Below are positions 49,592 to 57,788 of a stretch of DNA of 64,000 bases, piece by piece. Positions within the stretch are counted from its first letter, which is position 1; every line of letters begins with the position of its first letter. Under the pieces are notes generated by a model. It did no database searches, was not told where the DNA came from, and was given only the letters and a program-made list of their open reading frames with translations. The stretch covers positions 62,001-126,000 of the forward strand of contig NZ_JAGJEI010000012.1 of assembly GCF_018100985.1 (NCBI RefSeq), in the 5' to 3' direction. This DNA is from Pseudoalteromonas sp. MMG007 (GTDB lineage: Bacteria; Pseudomonadota; Gammaproteobacteria; Enterobacterales; Alteromonadaceae). The position numbers and the translations under genes are program-made.

Positions 49592-50113
49592 ATGAAATCG
49601 ATTACGACTATTTTACTTATTACAGGGTTATTTTTACTCACTGCCTGCACAAGTGCACCTGAAGGAATTACCCCCGTTAAAAACTTTGACCTTGAGCAAT
49701 ACAAAGGTAAGTGGTACGAAATTGCCCGCCTAGATCACTCTTTTGAAGAAGGTATGGATCAGGTAACAGCTACTTACACAGTAAACGACGACGGTACTGT
49801 AAAGGTACTTAACAAAGGTTATATCACCAAAGAGCAAAAGTGGGATGAAGCAGAGGGTTTAGCTAAATTTGTAGAAGGGACTGATACAGGCCATTTCAAA
49901 GTGTCGTTCTTTGGCCCATTTTATGGCGCTTACGTAATTTTTGAACTTGACCAGCCTGACTACCAGTATGCATTTATAACGAGCTACAACCGTGATTATT
50001 TATGGTTTTTATCGCGCACACCTACAGTTAGTGATGAACTTAAACAACATTTTACAACTAAAGCTAAAGAGCTTGGTTTTGCAACAGAGCAAATTATTTG
50101 GGTTAAGCAATAG
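49592..50113 (+). CDS. blc: Outer-membrane lipocalin Blc
   Basis: 173 residues. Lipoprotein signal MKSITTILLITGLFLLTAC with lipobox LTAC. Lipocalin motif 1 KGKWYEIARLDHSFEEGM, then TATYTVNDDGTVKVLNKG, GHFKVSFFGPFYGAYVIFELD and YLWFLSRTP. Bacterial lipocalins bind lipids at the outer membrane, often during membrane stress. AAAAAGGAGCTTTC gives a strong ribosome site. A TGTAAA-N5-TTTACA palindrome starts four bases after the stop codon. Confidence 0.93.
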   Translation: MKSITTILLITGLFLLTACTSAPEGITPVKNFDLEQYKGKWYEIARLDHSFEEGMDQVTATYTVNDDGTVKVLNKGYITKEQKWDEAEGLAKFVEGTDTGHFKVSFFGPFYGAYVIFELDQPDYQYAFITSYNRDYLWFLSRTPTVSDELKQHFTTKAKELGFATEQIIWVKQ

Positions 50114-50116
50114 CTG

Positions 50117-50133
50117 TGTAAAGCCCCTTTACA
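50117..50133. repeat. Dispersed palindrome TGTAAA-N5-TTTACA, copy 5
   Basis: TGTAAAGCCCCTTTACA directly after the blc stop. The flanking AGCTG on both sides is not itself part of a perfect palindrome. Confidence 0.62.
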
Positions 50134-50195
50134 GCTGTAATAAAAGGATCATCTTACTGTAAAGTAAGTTAAATATGTTGAGGCTATATTAGCTG

Positions 50196-50278
50196 CACTT
50201 GCAACGAGACATGCAAGTGTTGGACATACTGAATATCCCCCTTGTTGTTGGCAAGCTTAATAGCTTGCCATTTTTTTT
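50196..50278 (+). ncRNA. Candidate small RNA or 3'-end RNA after blc
   Basis: Two hairpins in series: CACTTGCA-ACGAGACA-TGCAAGTG (50196-50219) and TGGCAAGCT-TAAT-AGCTTGCCA with eight T (50249-50278), the latter an intrinsic terminator. The distance from the blc stop is 165 bases, long for a simple terminator. The RNA may be released from the blc 3' end or have its own promoter; the 5' limit given is only the first hairpin. Confidence 0.4.
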
Positions 50279-50303
50279 CTAAAAATTTGAAACTAAAAGT
50301 CAC

Positions 50304-50324
50304 AGATCACGTTTTTACCAACTA
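50304..50324 (-). repeat. Dispersed GTTGGTAAAA repeat, GTGATCT type
   Basis: On the minus strand TAGTTGGTAAAAACGTGATCT. Same family as the cluster at 29598-29930 and the pair at 53205-53265. Four bases from the stop of the DUF3325 gene. Confidence 0.68.
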
Positions 50325-50327
50325 ACG

Positions 50328-50663
50328 CTATTTTAATGCTAAAAATAGCCCACTCACTGTGATTAATGCTGCATTTAAAACACTAAACAATTTTACATAG
50401 CCGGTTAGCAAATTATAAAAAGTTGTTATAATTAAAACACTTACACTCATAAACCCACAAAATAGCAAAGCTCCATAACTACCTTGTGTTACAACAAAAA
50501 TGACTAAGCTTAGTAAAATACTGATCCAAGCAACAATTAAAAGCTGTTTACGTTGCAATTCAGTAGGGCGTTTTTTAAAAACATCTTTAAAGTGATTAAA
50601 TTTTGCCAACGCAAAACCATTAAAACCAAATAAACACAGGCTAAAAGTAAGTAATTCCATCAT
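50328..50663 (-). CDS. DUF3325-type small membrane protein
   Basis: 111 residues with three or four membrane segments (LTFSLCLFGFNGFALAKF, LLIVAWISILLSLVIFVV, GALLFCGFMSVSVLIITTFY, VLNAALITVSGLFLAL). By order and topology it is the third gene of the DUF3649-PepSY-DUF3325 set often found next to TonB-dependent siderophore receptors. Two bases separate it from the PepSY gene, so the three are one operon. Function of the domain is not established. Confidence 0.8.
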   Translation of the reverse strand: MMELLTFSLCLFGFNGFALAKFNHFKDVFKKRPTELQRKQLLIVAWISILLSLVIFVVTQGSYGALLFCGFMSVSVLIITTFYNLLTGYVKLFSVLNAALITVSGLFLALK

Positions 50664-50665
50664 AC

Positions 50666-52255
50666 TTATTCTCCTTTTTGATGGGTGCTTGGTTTTAAAC
50701 TATCTGCTTTTACATTGTTTTTGGCAGTACGTAATTTTTCGGTTTGTACTAAAAACATTATGCTAAAGAGTAAAAATAACGCATCGAACGTAAATAACGC
50801 CCACTGTTTATGGATTAAATAACTAACAATATTGCCATTAGTTGTGAGCGCATTAACTACAGGAACGCTTAAACATGCAAGCGCATTAATAGCAGCCATT
50901 ACACGCCATTGCAGCTTATCGCGTTTAATTAGAGCAATAACACCCGCCACTAACCAAGCTAAAAAGAACGCTGTTACTTCTTTATCGCCGCGCTCAGCAA
51001 GCGTTGGGCTTAGTAGCCTATTGGCAATAAAAAACGCGCAAGAGGCAAGGGGTAAGCCCATAATAGTCGCAAGGTTTAAGCCTTCTACTAATTGTAAGCC
51101 AAACGATGCCTTACCTTTACTGCGCTCGCGTATACGTTTAGCCCACATTATGCAGCCAGTAGCTATCATCACACAGCCTGCAATACCGCCTAATACATAT
51201 AACCAACGCAATAACGGTGTGGCAAAACGCCCTGTATGCATAGAGTTAAGTGACTCGTAAAGCGCTTTGCTTTTAGTGAGCTCATCTGCCGATTGGTCAA
51301 CAAGCTCGCCTGTGGCACCACTAAATAAAAGCCTTGGCGTTTGATCGCGCAACTCCTTACCAGGGTCTACCAAAACAGTAACCGTTGAGGCCGCCATATT
51401 AGGCTCGCTTACTCTAACACTGCGTATATCAGCACCTGGCCACTTAGTATAAACCTGATCCAAAATGTTATTAATAGGCAACATTGCCGCGCTACCTTGC
51501 GCTTTATTAGTCACGTTATTGCTAGGCGATACATCGTTAAAAAAGCCACGCATGCCATTGTCGTAGGTAGTTAGCGCAGGGTAGGGGAACAACATAAATA
51601 TAAGCGTAATAATACCTGTGTAGGTAATCATTAAATGAAACGGCAAAGCAAGCACCGAACTTAAATTGTGCGCATCTAACCAGCTACGCACTCCTTTATT
51701 ACGCCTAAAACTAAACATATCTTTAAAAATACGTTTATGAATTACCACACCCGATATAATCGCAAGCAACATAAAAAAGCTGGCAAAACACACCACCCAG
51801 CGTCCTGTTATGGCATCTAAATAGTAGAGTTGGTAATGAAGCCGATAAAAAAAACTGCCCCCCTTAGTATCCACAAAAGGCGCTAGTTCTTGCATTGTAT
51901 TTGGGTTTAATTGGGTATTTATAAATTTACTGCGACGCTGTCCTGGCTCTTTTGGCTCTGCATAGCCGTATACTAAATAAGGAATACGCTGCTCTGGTAA
52001 TGTTATACGCCAGCTGTTTGAACCTGCACCATGGTGGCTTAAATAATCAAAGCCTTTAACAATTTGCATGCGCTGCGCGGCCACTCTGTCGGTTTGTGCT
52101 TGTACATTGTGAATGGCAGGCTGGTTCCACAGGTTTATTTCGTCTCTAAAAAAGCTAATTGTGCCTGCGAAAAAAATAACGTAAATGATCCAACATGTAA
52201 GTAAGCCTACCCACGTATGTAGCCACGTCATCGACCTAAAAAAACTGTCTTTCAT
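50666..52255 (-). CDS. PepSY-associated membrane protein (siderophore-iron reductase-like)
   Basis: 529 residues from ATG 52255, whose ATGA overlaps the stop of the DUF3649 gene; the frame upstream to 52321 is ignored. Opens MKDSFFRSMTWLHTWVGLLTCWIIY, the PepSY_TM hallmark, with His in the first helix and SMHTGRFATPLLRWLYVLGG later. About eight membrane segments, the last four clustered at the C-terminus. Such proteins may reduce or release iron from siderophores at the inner membrane. A TonB siderophore receptor is in the window at 59450, but separated by other operons. Confidence 0.88.
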   Translation of the reverse strand: MKDSFFRSMTWLHTWVGLLTCWIIYVIFFAGTISFFRDEINLWNQPAIHNVQAQTDRVAAQRMQIVKGFDYLSHHGAGSNSWRITLPEQRIPYLVYGYAEPKEPGQRRSKFINTQLNPNTMQELAPFVDTKGGSFFYRLHYQLYYLDAITGRWVVCFASFFMLLAIISGVVIHKRIFKDMFSFRRNKGVRSWLDAHNLSSVLALPFHLMITYTGIITLIFMLFPYPALTTYDNGMRGFFNDVSPSNNVTNKAQGSAAMLPINNILDQVYTKWPGADIRSVRVSEPNMAASTVTVLVDPGKELRDQTPRLLFSGATGELVDQSADELTKSKALYESLNSMHTGRFATPLLRWLYVLGGIAGCVMIATGCIMWAKRIRERSKGKASFGLQLVEGLNLATIMGLPLASCAFFIANRLLSPTLAERGDKEVTAFFLAWLVAGVIALIKRDKLQWRVMAAINALACLSVPVVNALTTNGNIVSYLIHKQWALFTFDALFLLFSIMFLVQTEKLRTAKNNVKADSLKPSTHQKGE

Positions 52256-52590
52256 AGCCAACCCTTTAACACTGCAAGTATGCCAATAAACAGTCCTGTA
52301 CTTAGTAAAATGCTGATCCATACAGTCTTTAACGACTTAACCGAAAACGCATAAATAAACACAACAGCATAAATTAAAATACTGACCGACACGCTAAACA
52401 ACACAGCATCTTGCTTGGCTATTGGTAGCACAACACTTAATAAAGCAATACCAGCAGAGGTAAAAGCATAGCCTCCTACAATGGCTATAAAAAAACGTAA
52501 AAATACTAATACCTTGTAACTACTAGCAATTTTAAAAAATGCTTCAAGATTAAAATTAGTAAAAGATGCACGATGCAACGGTGCCTGCAT
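52252..52590 (-). CDS. DUF3649-type small membrane protein
   Basis: 112 residues from ATG 52590 (TTG 52599 is the alternative). Three membrane segments: VFLRFFIAIVGGYAFTSAGIALLSVVLP, AVLFSVSVSILIYAVVFIYAF and VWISILLSTGLFIGILAVL. YAFTSAGIALLSVVLPI resembles DUF3649. First gene of the iron-linked three-gene membrane operon, overlapping the PepSY gene by four bases. Confidence 0.8.
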   Translation of the reverse strand: MQAPLHRASFTNFNLEAFFKIASSYKVLVFLRFFIAIVGGYAFTSAGIALLSVVLPIAKQDAVLFSVSVSILIYAVVFIYAFSVKSLKTVWISILLSTGLFIGILAVLKGWL

Positions 52591-52713
52591 AGTTAACAAA
52601 CCCTTTATTTAAACATGGAGGATAAATGAAGGCGCTATTATATAGGCTTCAAATACAAAAGATAGCTATTCTCATTTGTATGACTGAGTTAATTTAGATA
52701 AAAAATTATATAA

Positions 52714-52735
52714 CTTAGTAAAATACTGATCTTGG
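52714..52735 (+). repeat. Dispersed GTTRGTAAAA-like repeat (degenerate)
   Basis: CTTAGTAAAATACTGATCTTGG in the gap between the DUF3649 and VOC genes; a plus-strand match to the TGATCT type with a changed first base. Confidence 0.5.
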
Positions 52736-52814
52736 TTATTTAGAGGCTGTTGATAAGCCATTAGCTAATGGTTTAAAGTGGCAATTAAAGCTAAGTATTA
52801 AAAGCAAACTAATA

Positions 52815-53171
52815 ATGAGCAACCACGAAAAGCTAAATTATGTAGAGCTGCCAGCATGCGATTTAAAAGCCACAAAAAGCTTTTTTACTAACGTATTTAA
52901 CTGGCAGTTTACCGACTACGGCCCAGAGTACACAGCGTTTAGCGGCCAAGGGCTTGACGGTGGCTTTTTTAATGCGCCGCTTAAATCGCTTACTCAAAAT
53001 GGGGCTGCTCTGCTGGTGTTTTACAGTAACGATATTCACGCAACCTATAAAAAAGTAGTGCTGTTTGGTGGTGAAATAATAAAGCCTATTTTTGACTTTC
53101 CGGGCGGTTGCCGGTTTCACTTTACAGAGCCTAGCGGTAACGAATTTGCAGTATGGTCGGAGAAACAGTAA
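52815..53171 (+). CDS. VOC-family (glyoxalase/bleomycin resistance) protein
   Basis: 118 residues, one vicinal-oxygen-chelate domain made of two beta-alpha-beta3 units. Starts NYVELPACDLKATKSFFTNVFNWQF and ends HFTEPSGNEFAVWSE, with the metal-ligand positions Glu (YVELP) and Glu (EPSGNEFA) of the family. Such proteins often act on aldehydes or bind antibiotics; this branch is usually annotated only by fold. Flanked by GTTGGTAAAA repeats. Confidence 0.88.
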   Translation: MSNHEKLNYVELPACDLKATKSFFTNVFNWQFTDYGPEYTAFSGQGLDGGFFNAPLKSLTQNGAALLVFYSNDIHATYKKVVLFGGEIIKPIFDFPGGCRFHFTEPSGNEFAVWSEKQ

Positions 53172-53204
53172 GTATTATAAGGGCTGCAGCACTGTTTTGC
53201 ATAG

Positions 53205-53265
53205 AGATCACGATTTTACCAACTACTGGCCGTTTTAATTAAAATAAACCGATTTTTTACCAACT
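53205..53265 (-). repeat. Pair of GTTGGTAAAA repeats, both types
   Basis: On the minus strand a CGGTTTAT-type unit (53244-53265) followed by a GTGATCT-type unit (53205-53225), same orientation, about 39 bases apart, matching the spacing seen at 29598-29930. Confidence 0.72.
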
Positions 53266-53321
53266 CACAGGGTGAAAATGGCCATTTAGGATAAATATTA
53301 AGCATTTAAGGCCAAATAAAC

Positions 53322-53903
53322 ATGAATACCAGCCAATTAATAGAGCAAGTTAGTAAATGCGTGATCTGCGAACCTCATTTACCTTTGGGCGCTCGCCCTG
53401 TAATACAATTTAACCCTAATGCTCGTATTTTAATTGCTGGCCAAGCACCTGGCATAAAAGTACACGAAACTGGAAAGCCCTTTAACGATGCTAGCGGCAA
53501 ACGCCTACGAGAATGGCTGAGGCTAAGTGTTGATGAGTTTTATGATCCGCAAAAAATAGCTATTTTACCTATGGGCTTTTGCTACCCAGGTAAAGGAAAG
53601 TCGGGCGATTTACCACCTCGTAAAGAATGCGCTCCCGCATGGAGAGAGCAATTACTTAACGCTCTACCTAATTTAGAGCTTACTATAGTGCTTGGTAAAT
53701 ATGCGCAGGCGTATCATTTACCTCATACTAAAAATAGGCCTTTAACTGAGTTGGTAAAATCGTGGCGTGAGTATTGGCCACAACATTTAGTGTTACCGCA
53801 CCCAAGCCCACGCAATAATATTTGGCTTAAAAAAAATCCGTGGTTTGAACAAACCGTATTGCCAGAATTAAGTGAGCGTGTGGCTAACATCTTAAATAAA
53901 TAA
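53322..53903 (+). CDS. Uracil-DNA glycosylase family protein
   Basis: 193 residues. Contains AGQAPGIKVHETGKPFNDASGKRLREWL, the GxAPG...GxPFxxxSG pattern of family-4-like uracil-DNA glycosylases, and LPHPSPRNN (the HPSxRN catalytic loop). Two Cys near the N-terminus (CVICEPH) may bind zinc or iron-sulphur. Expected to remove damaged bases, or to be one of the uncharacterised UDG-fold proteins. ATG 53322; a TGTAAA-N5-TTTACA-like palindrome lies 15 bases after the stop. Confidence 0.88.
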   Translation: MNTSQLIEQVSKCVICEPHLPLGARPVIQFNPNARILIAGQAPGIKVHETGKPFNDASGKRLREWLRLSVDEFYDPQKIAILPMGFCYPGKGKSGDLPPRKECAPAWREQLLNALPNLELTIVLGKYAQAYHLPHTKNRPLTELVKSWREYWPQHLVLPHPSPRNNIWLKKNPWFEQTVLPELSERVANILNK

Positions 53904-53917
53904 CAACGTTGTTAAAA

Positions 53918-53934
53918 CGTAAAGGGGCTTTACA
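53918..53934. repeat. Dispersed palindrome TGTAAA-N5-TTTACA, copy 6
   Basis: CGTAAAGGGGCTTTACA, one mismatch in the left arm, just after the UDG-like gene. The 53935-54166 gap shows no gene. Confidence 0.55.
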
Positions 53935-54166
53935 GCCATTGCCAATTACATAAACCTTACCACTGCTATGTAATACACACCTAATAACGTAAGCTAAAAC
54001 AATAAAGCCGTGCAAACAAATGCGTTTACTGATAAAAGTTAAGCATAAAAGCCATAATTTAGTAAATAAAGATAAGTTAAACGCGTAGCAACAACTACGC
54101 AGCTAATCCTATACTCATTTAACGACTAAGTATTTTTGGCATTAAAAACAACAAAGGCCGGCTAAT

Positions 54167-55033
54167 TTGAATGCATCATTTTTAACAGAAATCATACTCC
54201 CACTTGCCCTTGCACTTATAATGTTTGGAATGGGGCTTGGGCTTACACTTGGCGACTTTTCGCGACTTTTTAAAAAGCCCGTAGCAATTGCTTTGGGTTT
54301 GGTAGGGCAAATTATTGCTATGCCGCTACTGGCTTTAGGTTTATGTTATTTACTTAACTTACCCACGCCAATTGCAATAGGGTTAATGATTTTAGCCGCT
54401 TGCCCAGGTGGCACTATGTCAAACGTAGTGAGCCAGCTCGCAAAGGCTAATTTAGCGCTTTCGGTAAGTTTAACTGCAGCTTCAACCGCTATTAGTATTA
54501 TTACCACACCATTTATTATTGGCTTTGCCATGCACCAATTTGCCCCGCAAATTGATGCCAGTTTTTCTATATTAACCACATCTCTTGGGCTATTTGTAAT
54601 TACCTTAGTACCGGTAGCAATAGGTATAGGCCTGCGCCATTTTAAAAGCGAGTTTGCTATTAAAAGCGAGCCGTTTTTTAGGCGTTTTTCGTTATTTTTT
54701 ATGCTTGCAATGATAGCCGCGCTAGTAATAAAAGAGCGCGCACTACTCGTAAACTCGTTTAACGATGTATTTTGGGCGTGTATAGCACTTAATATTGGCT
54801 CAATGGTTATTGGCTTACTTATAGCAAAACTTTCAAGCCTTAACCTTACCGATTCGCTTACATTGGGTATTGAGGTAGGGATTCAAAACGCATCGCTGGC
54901 TATTTTAATTGCTATAAGCTTTTTAAATAAGCCCGAATACGCAGTAACAGGAGGCGTATATGGTCTAGCCATGTTTGTGGGTCCGCTGTTATTAATTGCA
55001 GGATTAAAGCTTAAAAATAAGCGCATATCTTAA
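54167..55033 (+). CDS. Bile acid:sodium symporter family (BASS) transporter
   Basis: 288 residues with about nine or ten membrane segments, starting at TTG 54167 (MNASFLTEIILPLALALIMFGMGLGL). ILAACPGGTMSNVVSQLAKAN and IEVGIQNASLAILIA are the two crossing-helix motifs (xPGG and GIQN) that bind sodium and substrate. It imports an organic anion with sodium; the substrate is unknown. It ends before a shared terminator. Confidence 0.9.
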   Translation: MNASFLTEIILPLALALIMFGMGLGLTLGDFSRLFKKPVAIALGLVGQIIAMPLLALGLCYLLNLPTPIAIGLMILAACPGGTMSNVVSQLAKANLALSVSLTAASTAISIITTPFIIGFAMHQFAPQIDASFSILTTSLGLFVITLVPVAIGIGLRHFKSEFAIKSEPFFRRFSLFFMLAMIAALVIKERALLVNSFNDVFWACIALNIGSMVIGLLIAKLSSLNLTDSLTLGIEVGIQNASLAILIAISFLNKPEYAVTGGVYGLAMFVGPLLLIAGLKLKNKRIS

Positions 55034-55036
55034 ATT

Positions 55037-55062
55037 AAAAGGCTGCTACTGCAGCCTTTTTT
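55037..55062. terminator. Bidirectional terminator between BASS and DUF2955 genes
   Basis: AAAAGGCTGC-TACT-GCAGCCTTTTTT, lying between two convergent stop codons. Confidence 0.9.
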
Positions 55063-55081
55063 ATGTTTATTAATTAATGTG

Positions 55082-56131
55082 CTAATCAAAAGTATGATGG
55101 CGGGTAACGCTAAAGCGATTAAGTATATGGTGCATTATGTACACTGCACACAAACTTAAAATTATAGCCACCGATACCGAGCTAAATCTGTACAATGCGC
55201 TGTAAACTAGGTCTTGCCCAGGGCCTAAGTAGTTACCAAACAAAATACCAAAAGTGGTTAATACGCCAAAACCAATACCTGGTATACCGCCGCCTAAAAT
55301 ATGAAAACGCGCAAATATAAACGACAGTATCCATAAAGTGATGATTGGAAAAAGTAAAAAGTCTGAGTGACTATACAAAAGCAATTGCGATAAAAGCGCA
55401 GCATTACAGCCAATAAGCGTACCTATAGCACGTTGCCATGCAGCCATTCCTGCGGCTTTCCAGCACAATGAAAACAAAATGAGTACAGACGCAGCTTGCG
55501 CCGATATAGAGTCTTGTAAATCAAGCACCTGAAAAACCACAAAAGAAAGCGTAGCCACACTTGCACAAAGCAGTACTTCATGACGAATACTTTCTTTTGC
55601 TTTGCTAGGCATTGCTCGCCCAGGCCGAGCCGTCACGTCAGGAAATAGGCCATGCATTATTGCAGCAATGATCACGGTTAAAAAAATAGCCAAACCATTA
55701 CTTAAAATAAGCGGGTAAATGCTAGTACCTTGATCAACATAACTTGAAAAGTGCAGCTGAATAGACAAGCTCACCACACCTAAAGCACCAAATAAAAAGG
55801 CGCTTCCACAGCTCATTTGATAAAACAAAATACAAAAAACCACAAACACTAATAAGGTCATCACCACAGGCAGGTGAGAAAACAACCCTTGCATAATAAG
55901 TACTATAAATGCACTAAACGCAGCCGAGGCAAAAAACTGTGTAATAACAGCGCGGCTAAGTGTAGGTACCATGCCTAATAACAACATTGGGTAAACGGTA
56001 AAAAATATACCGTTTGGCCAATTCATTAATTTACTAATTGTAAAACCAATAGTGCACCCGCCAGCAATACGCAATGCTTGGCGCAGGCCATTGGAGTCTA
56101 ATTGTGGGCCTTGGCTAACAACTTTGCTCAT
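55082..56131 (-). CDS. DUF2955 membrane protein (FUSC-like efflux component)
   Basis: 349 residues, about ten membrane segments in two bundles (GLRQALRIAGGCTIGFTISKLMNWPNGIFF start). The FUSC/DUF2955 family forms a fusaric-acid-resistance-like efflux partner for HlyD-type adaptors. AAGGAGGCCTT gives a near-perfect ribosome site before ATG 56131. It lies nine bases after the HlyD gene; with MarR it makes a self-regulated efflux operon. Substrate unknown. Confidence 0.87.
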   Translation of the reverse strand: MSKVVSQGPQLDSNGLRQALRIAGGCTIGFTISKLMNWPNGIFFTVYPMLLLGMVPTLSRAVITQFFASAAFSAFIVLIMQGLFSHLPVVMTLLVFVVFCILFYQMSCGSAFLFGALGVVSLSIQLHFSSYVDQGTSIYPLILSNGLAIFLTVIIAAIMHGLFPDVTARPGRAMPSKAKESIRHEVLLCASVATLSFVVFQVLDLQDSISAQAASVLILFSLCWKAAGMAAWQRAIGTLIGCNAALLSQLLLYSHSDFLLFPIITLWILSFIFARFHILGGGIPGIGFGVLTTFGILFGNYLGPGQDLVYSALYRFSSVSVAIILSLCAVYIMHHILNRFSVTRHHTFD

Positions 56132-56140
56132 AAGGCCTCC

Positions 56141-57205
56141 TTAATAAATATAATGTAGCCAGCTAATAAGCCTTATTTGTATTGAACCAAACCATTGCCC
56201 AATACTCGACTGCGGCAATAATTGCACTGTTGCACGAGAACCACTGGGCATATTAGCGATTAAATCTTGATGATCTGTAAGCTTCAAATGAATTCGTTGA
56301 CGCTGTGCATCACGTACCCAGCGATTACTGGTTTCGGTGGTACTTAATAAGCCATTGGCACTTAGCTGCCCGCTACTTACACCCGCTTCAAACGTATCAA
56401 GTATTGCCTCGTAAACTTCACCAGGGCGGCTATCAAATACCACCAGAGCCTTAGAACCCGGTTTCATATTTGAAAGTGACTTTTCTCTAAAGTCGGCAAC
56501 TAAATCAGCTTTTTTAGCAACAATAGCTAATAAAGGTTGCCCAGCTAAAGCGTAAGCACCATCGAGCAGCTGCAAATTAGCAACGGTGCCATCACTTAAA
56601 GCACGCACCTGTGTGTACGATAAATTAAGCTCAGCTTGTGCTAATTGGTTGGCGCCATGACGCATGGCTAAGTTTTGTGAGCCACTTTCACCACGAGCTA
56701 ACATAGCCTCAGCTAATTGTGCTTCAAGCGCTGCAACATTTGACTTACTCGCTTGAAAATTTGCACGAATGCTTTCAAGCTCTTGCTCCGATATAGACTT
56801 TTGCTTAAACAGCTTTTCGCCACGGCTTTTAAGCAACGCTTGTTCGTGTTGTTTAGCTTTTGCTGCATTTATTTGTGCCTCCAGTGCTTTTACATTGGTG
56901 TCTAAACGCTTATTTTGTAGCTTTGCATCGTCCAGTGCTAACTGGGCTTGTTCTTTCGCTAAAATATATGGATCTTGGTCGAGGCTAAATAATACATCGC
57001 CCGCTTTAACCGTTTGGTTATTACTCACTTCTACACTAGTAACGCGGCCACTAATTTGTGGAGATATTTGCACAACAGGATGATAAACACGCGCTTGAGG
57101 CGTAACAGGTAAAACCATATCTGCCACTAAATAATAGATAAATACGAAAATAAACCCTATGAGAGAAAACCTCACATAGCGTGCAAATTTTTGATCGGGA
57201 GTCAT
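56141..57205 (-). CDS. HlyD-family membrane-fusion protein
   Basis: 354 residues. One N-terminal membrane segment (about 12-30, FSLIGFIFVFIYYLVADMVL), biotinyl-lipoyl halves (YHPVVQISPQISGRVTSVEVSNNQTVKAGDVLFSLD and YTQVRALSDGTVANLQLLDGAYA), a coiled-coil hairpin of about 90 residues between them, and a beta-barrel domain. It links the inner-membrane DUF2955 protein to an outer-membrane channel. AAGG precedes the ATG. Confidence 0.92.
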   Translation of the reverse strand: MTPDQKFARYVRFSLIGFIFVFIYYLVADMVLPVTPQARVYHPVVQISPQISGRVTSVEVSNNQTVKAGDVLFSLDQDPYILAKEQAQLALDDAKLQNKRLDTNVKALEAQINAAKAKQHEQALLKSRGEKLFKQKSISEQELESIRANFQASKSNVAALEAQLAEAMLARGESGSQNLAMRHGANQLAQAELNLSYTQVRALSDGTVANLQLLDGAYALAGQPLLAIVAKKADLVADFREKSLSNMKPGSKALVVFDSRPGEVYEAILDTFEAGVSSGQLSANGLLSTTETSNRWVRDAQRQRIHLKLTDHQDLIANMPSGSRATVQLLPQSSIGQWFGSIQIRLISWLHYIY

Positions 57206-57213
57206 TTTTAACC

Positions 57214-57681
57214 TTACTTATTTACTTCAATACATTTGAGCGCATTTTGTTCCATTTTGAGTAAACACAATGCCATGGCATCTAGCTCCTCAGTAGATAA
57301 ATCGCTGTATAACTGTTTTTTTATGTCGCTAACTGTCTCCAACAAAGAATGCAAAATAGTGCCGCCTTGCTCAGTAAAGTAAATTTTTTTACTGCGCTTA
57401 TCGTGCTCATCTATTTTGCGGGTGATTAAAAGCTGATCTTCTAATTGTTTTAAAGTACGAGTGAGAGAAGGCATTTCTATACCTAAGCTGTTAGCAAGCT
57501 CAAGTTGAGTTAACCCTTCGCCGCGCATATCTATGTGCATTAAGGCTGTCCAACGTGATTGCGTAAGTCCTAAAGGCTCAACGGCTAGGGTAACAGCTTC
57601 ACGGCATAACCGATGAACACGGCCCATATTGCCGATAATGGTTAAATCGAGTGTTTCGTGAAAAGGAGTTTGAGTAGTCAT
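57214..57681 (-). CDS. MarR-family transcriptional regulator
   Basis: 155 residues from ATG 57681. Winged helix: LTQSRWTALMHIDMRGEGLTQLELANSLGIEMPSLTRTLKQLEDQLLITRKIDEHDKRSKKIYFTEQG, with the wing DEHDKRSKKI. First gene of an operon with HlyD and DUF2955 genes. It very likely represses its own operon: a 26-bp perfect palindrome sits ten bases upstream of the start. Ligand unknown. Confidence 0.92.
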   Translation of the reverse strand: MTTQTPFHETLDLTIIGNMGRVHRLCREAVTLAVEPLGLTQSRWTALMHIDMRGEGLTQLELANSLGIEMPSLTRTLKQLEDQLLITRKIDEHDKRSKKIYFTEQGGTILHSLLETVSDIKKQLYSDLSTEELDAMALCLLKMEQNALKCIEVNK

Positions 57682-57690
57682 AACCACATT

Positions 57691-57716
57691 AAAATACTTA
57701 GCATGCTAAGTATTTT
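57691..57716. promoter_or_regulatory. Operator palindrome of the MarR efflux operon
   Basis: AAAATACTTAGCA followed by its exact reverse complement. A second imperfect copy of the core (AGTTAGCGTGCTAAGT) lies at 57723-57738, 32 bases further. The pairing of two ACTTAGC-GCTAAGT sites is what MarR dimers bind; the first lies over the likely start of transcription. Confidence 0.8.
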
Positions 57717-57757
57717 AACATTAGTTAGCGTGCTAAGTAAATATAGAGGTATGCCGC

Positions 57758-57780
57758 AAAAAAGCCCCTTATTGGGACTT
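57758..57780 (-). terminator. Weak terminator of the spermidine-synthase-like operon
   Basis: On the minus strand AAGTCCC-AATAA-GGGGCTT with TTTT following, nine bases past the stop at 57789. Confidence 0.55.
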
Positions 57781-57788
57781 AATAAACA

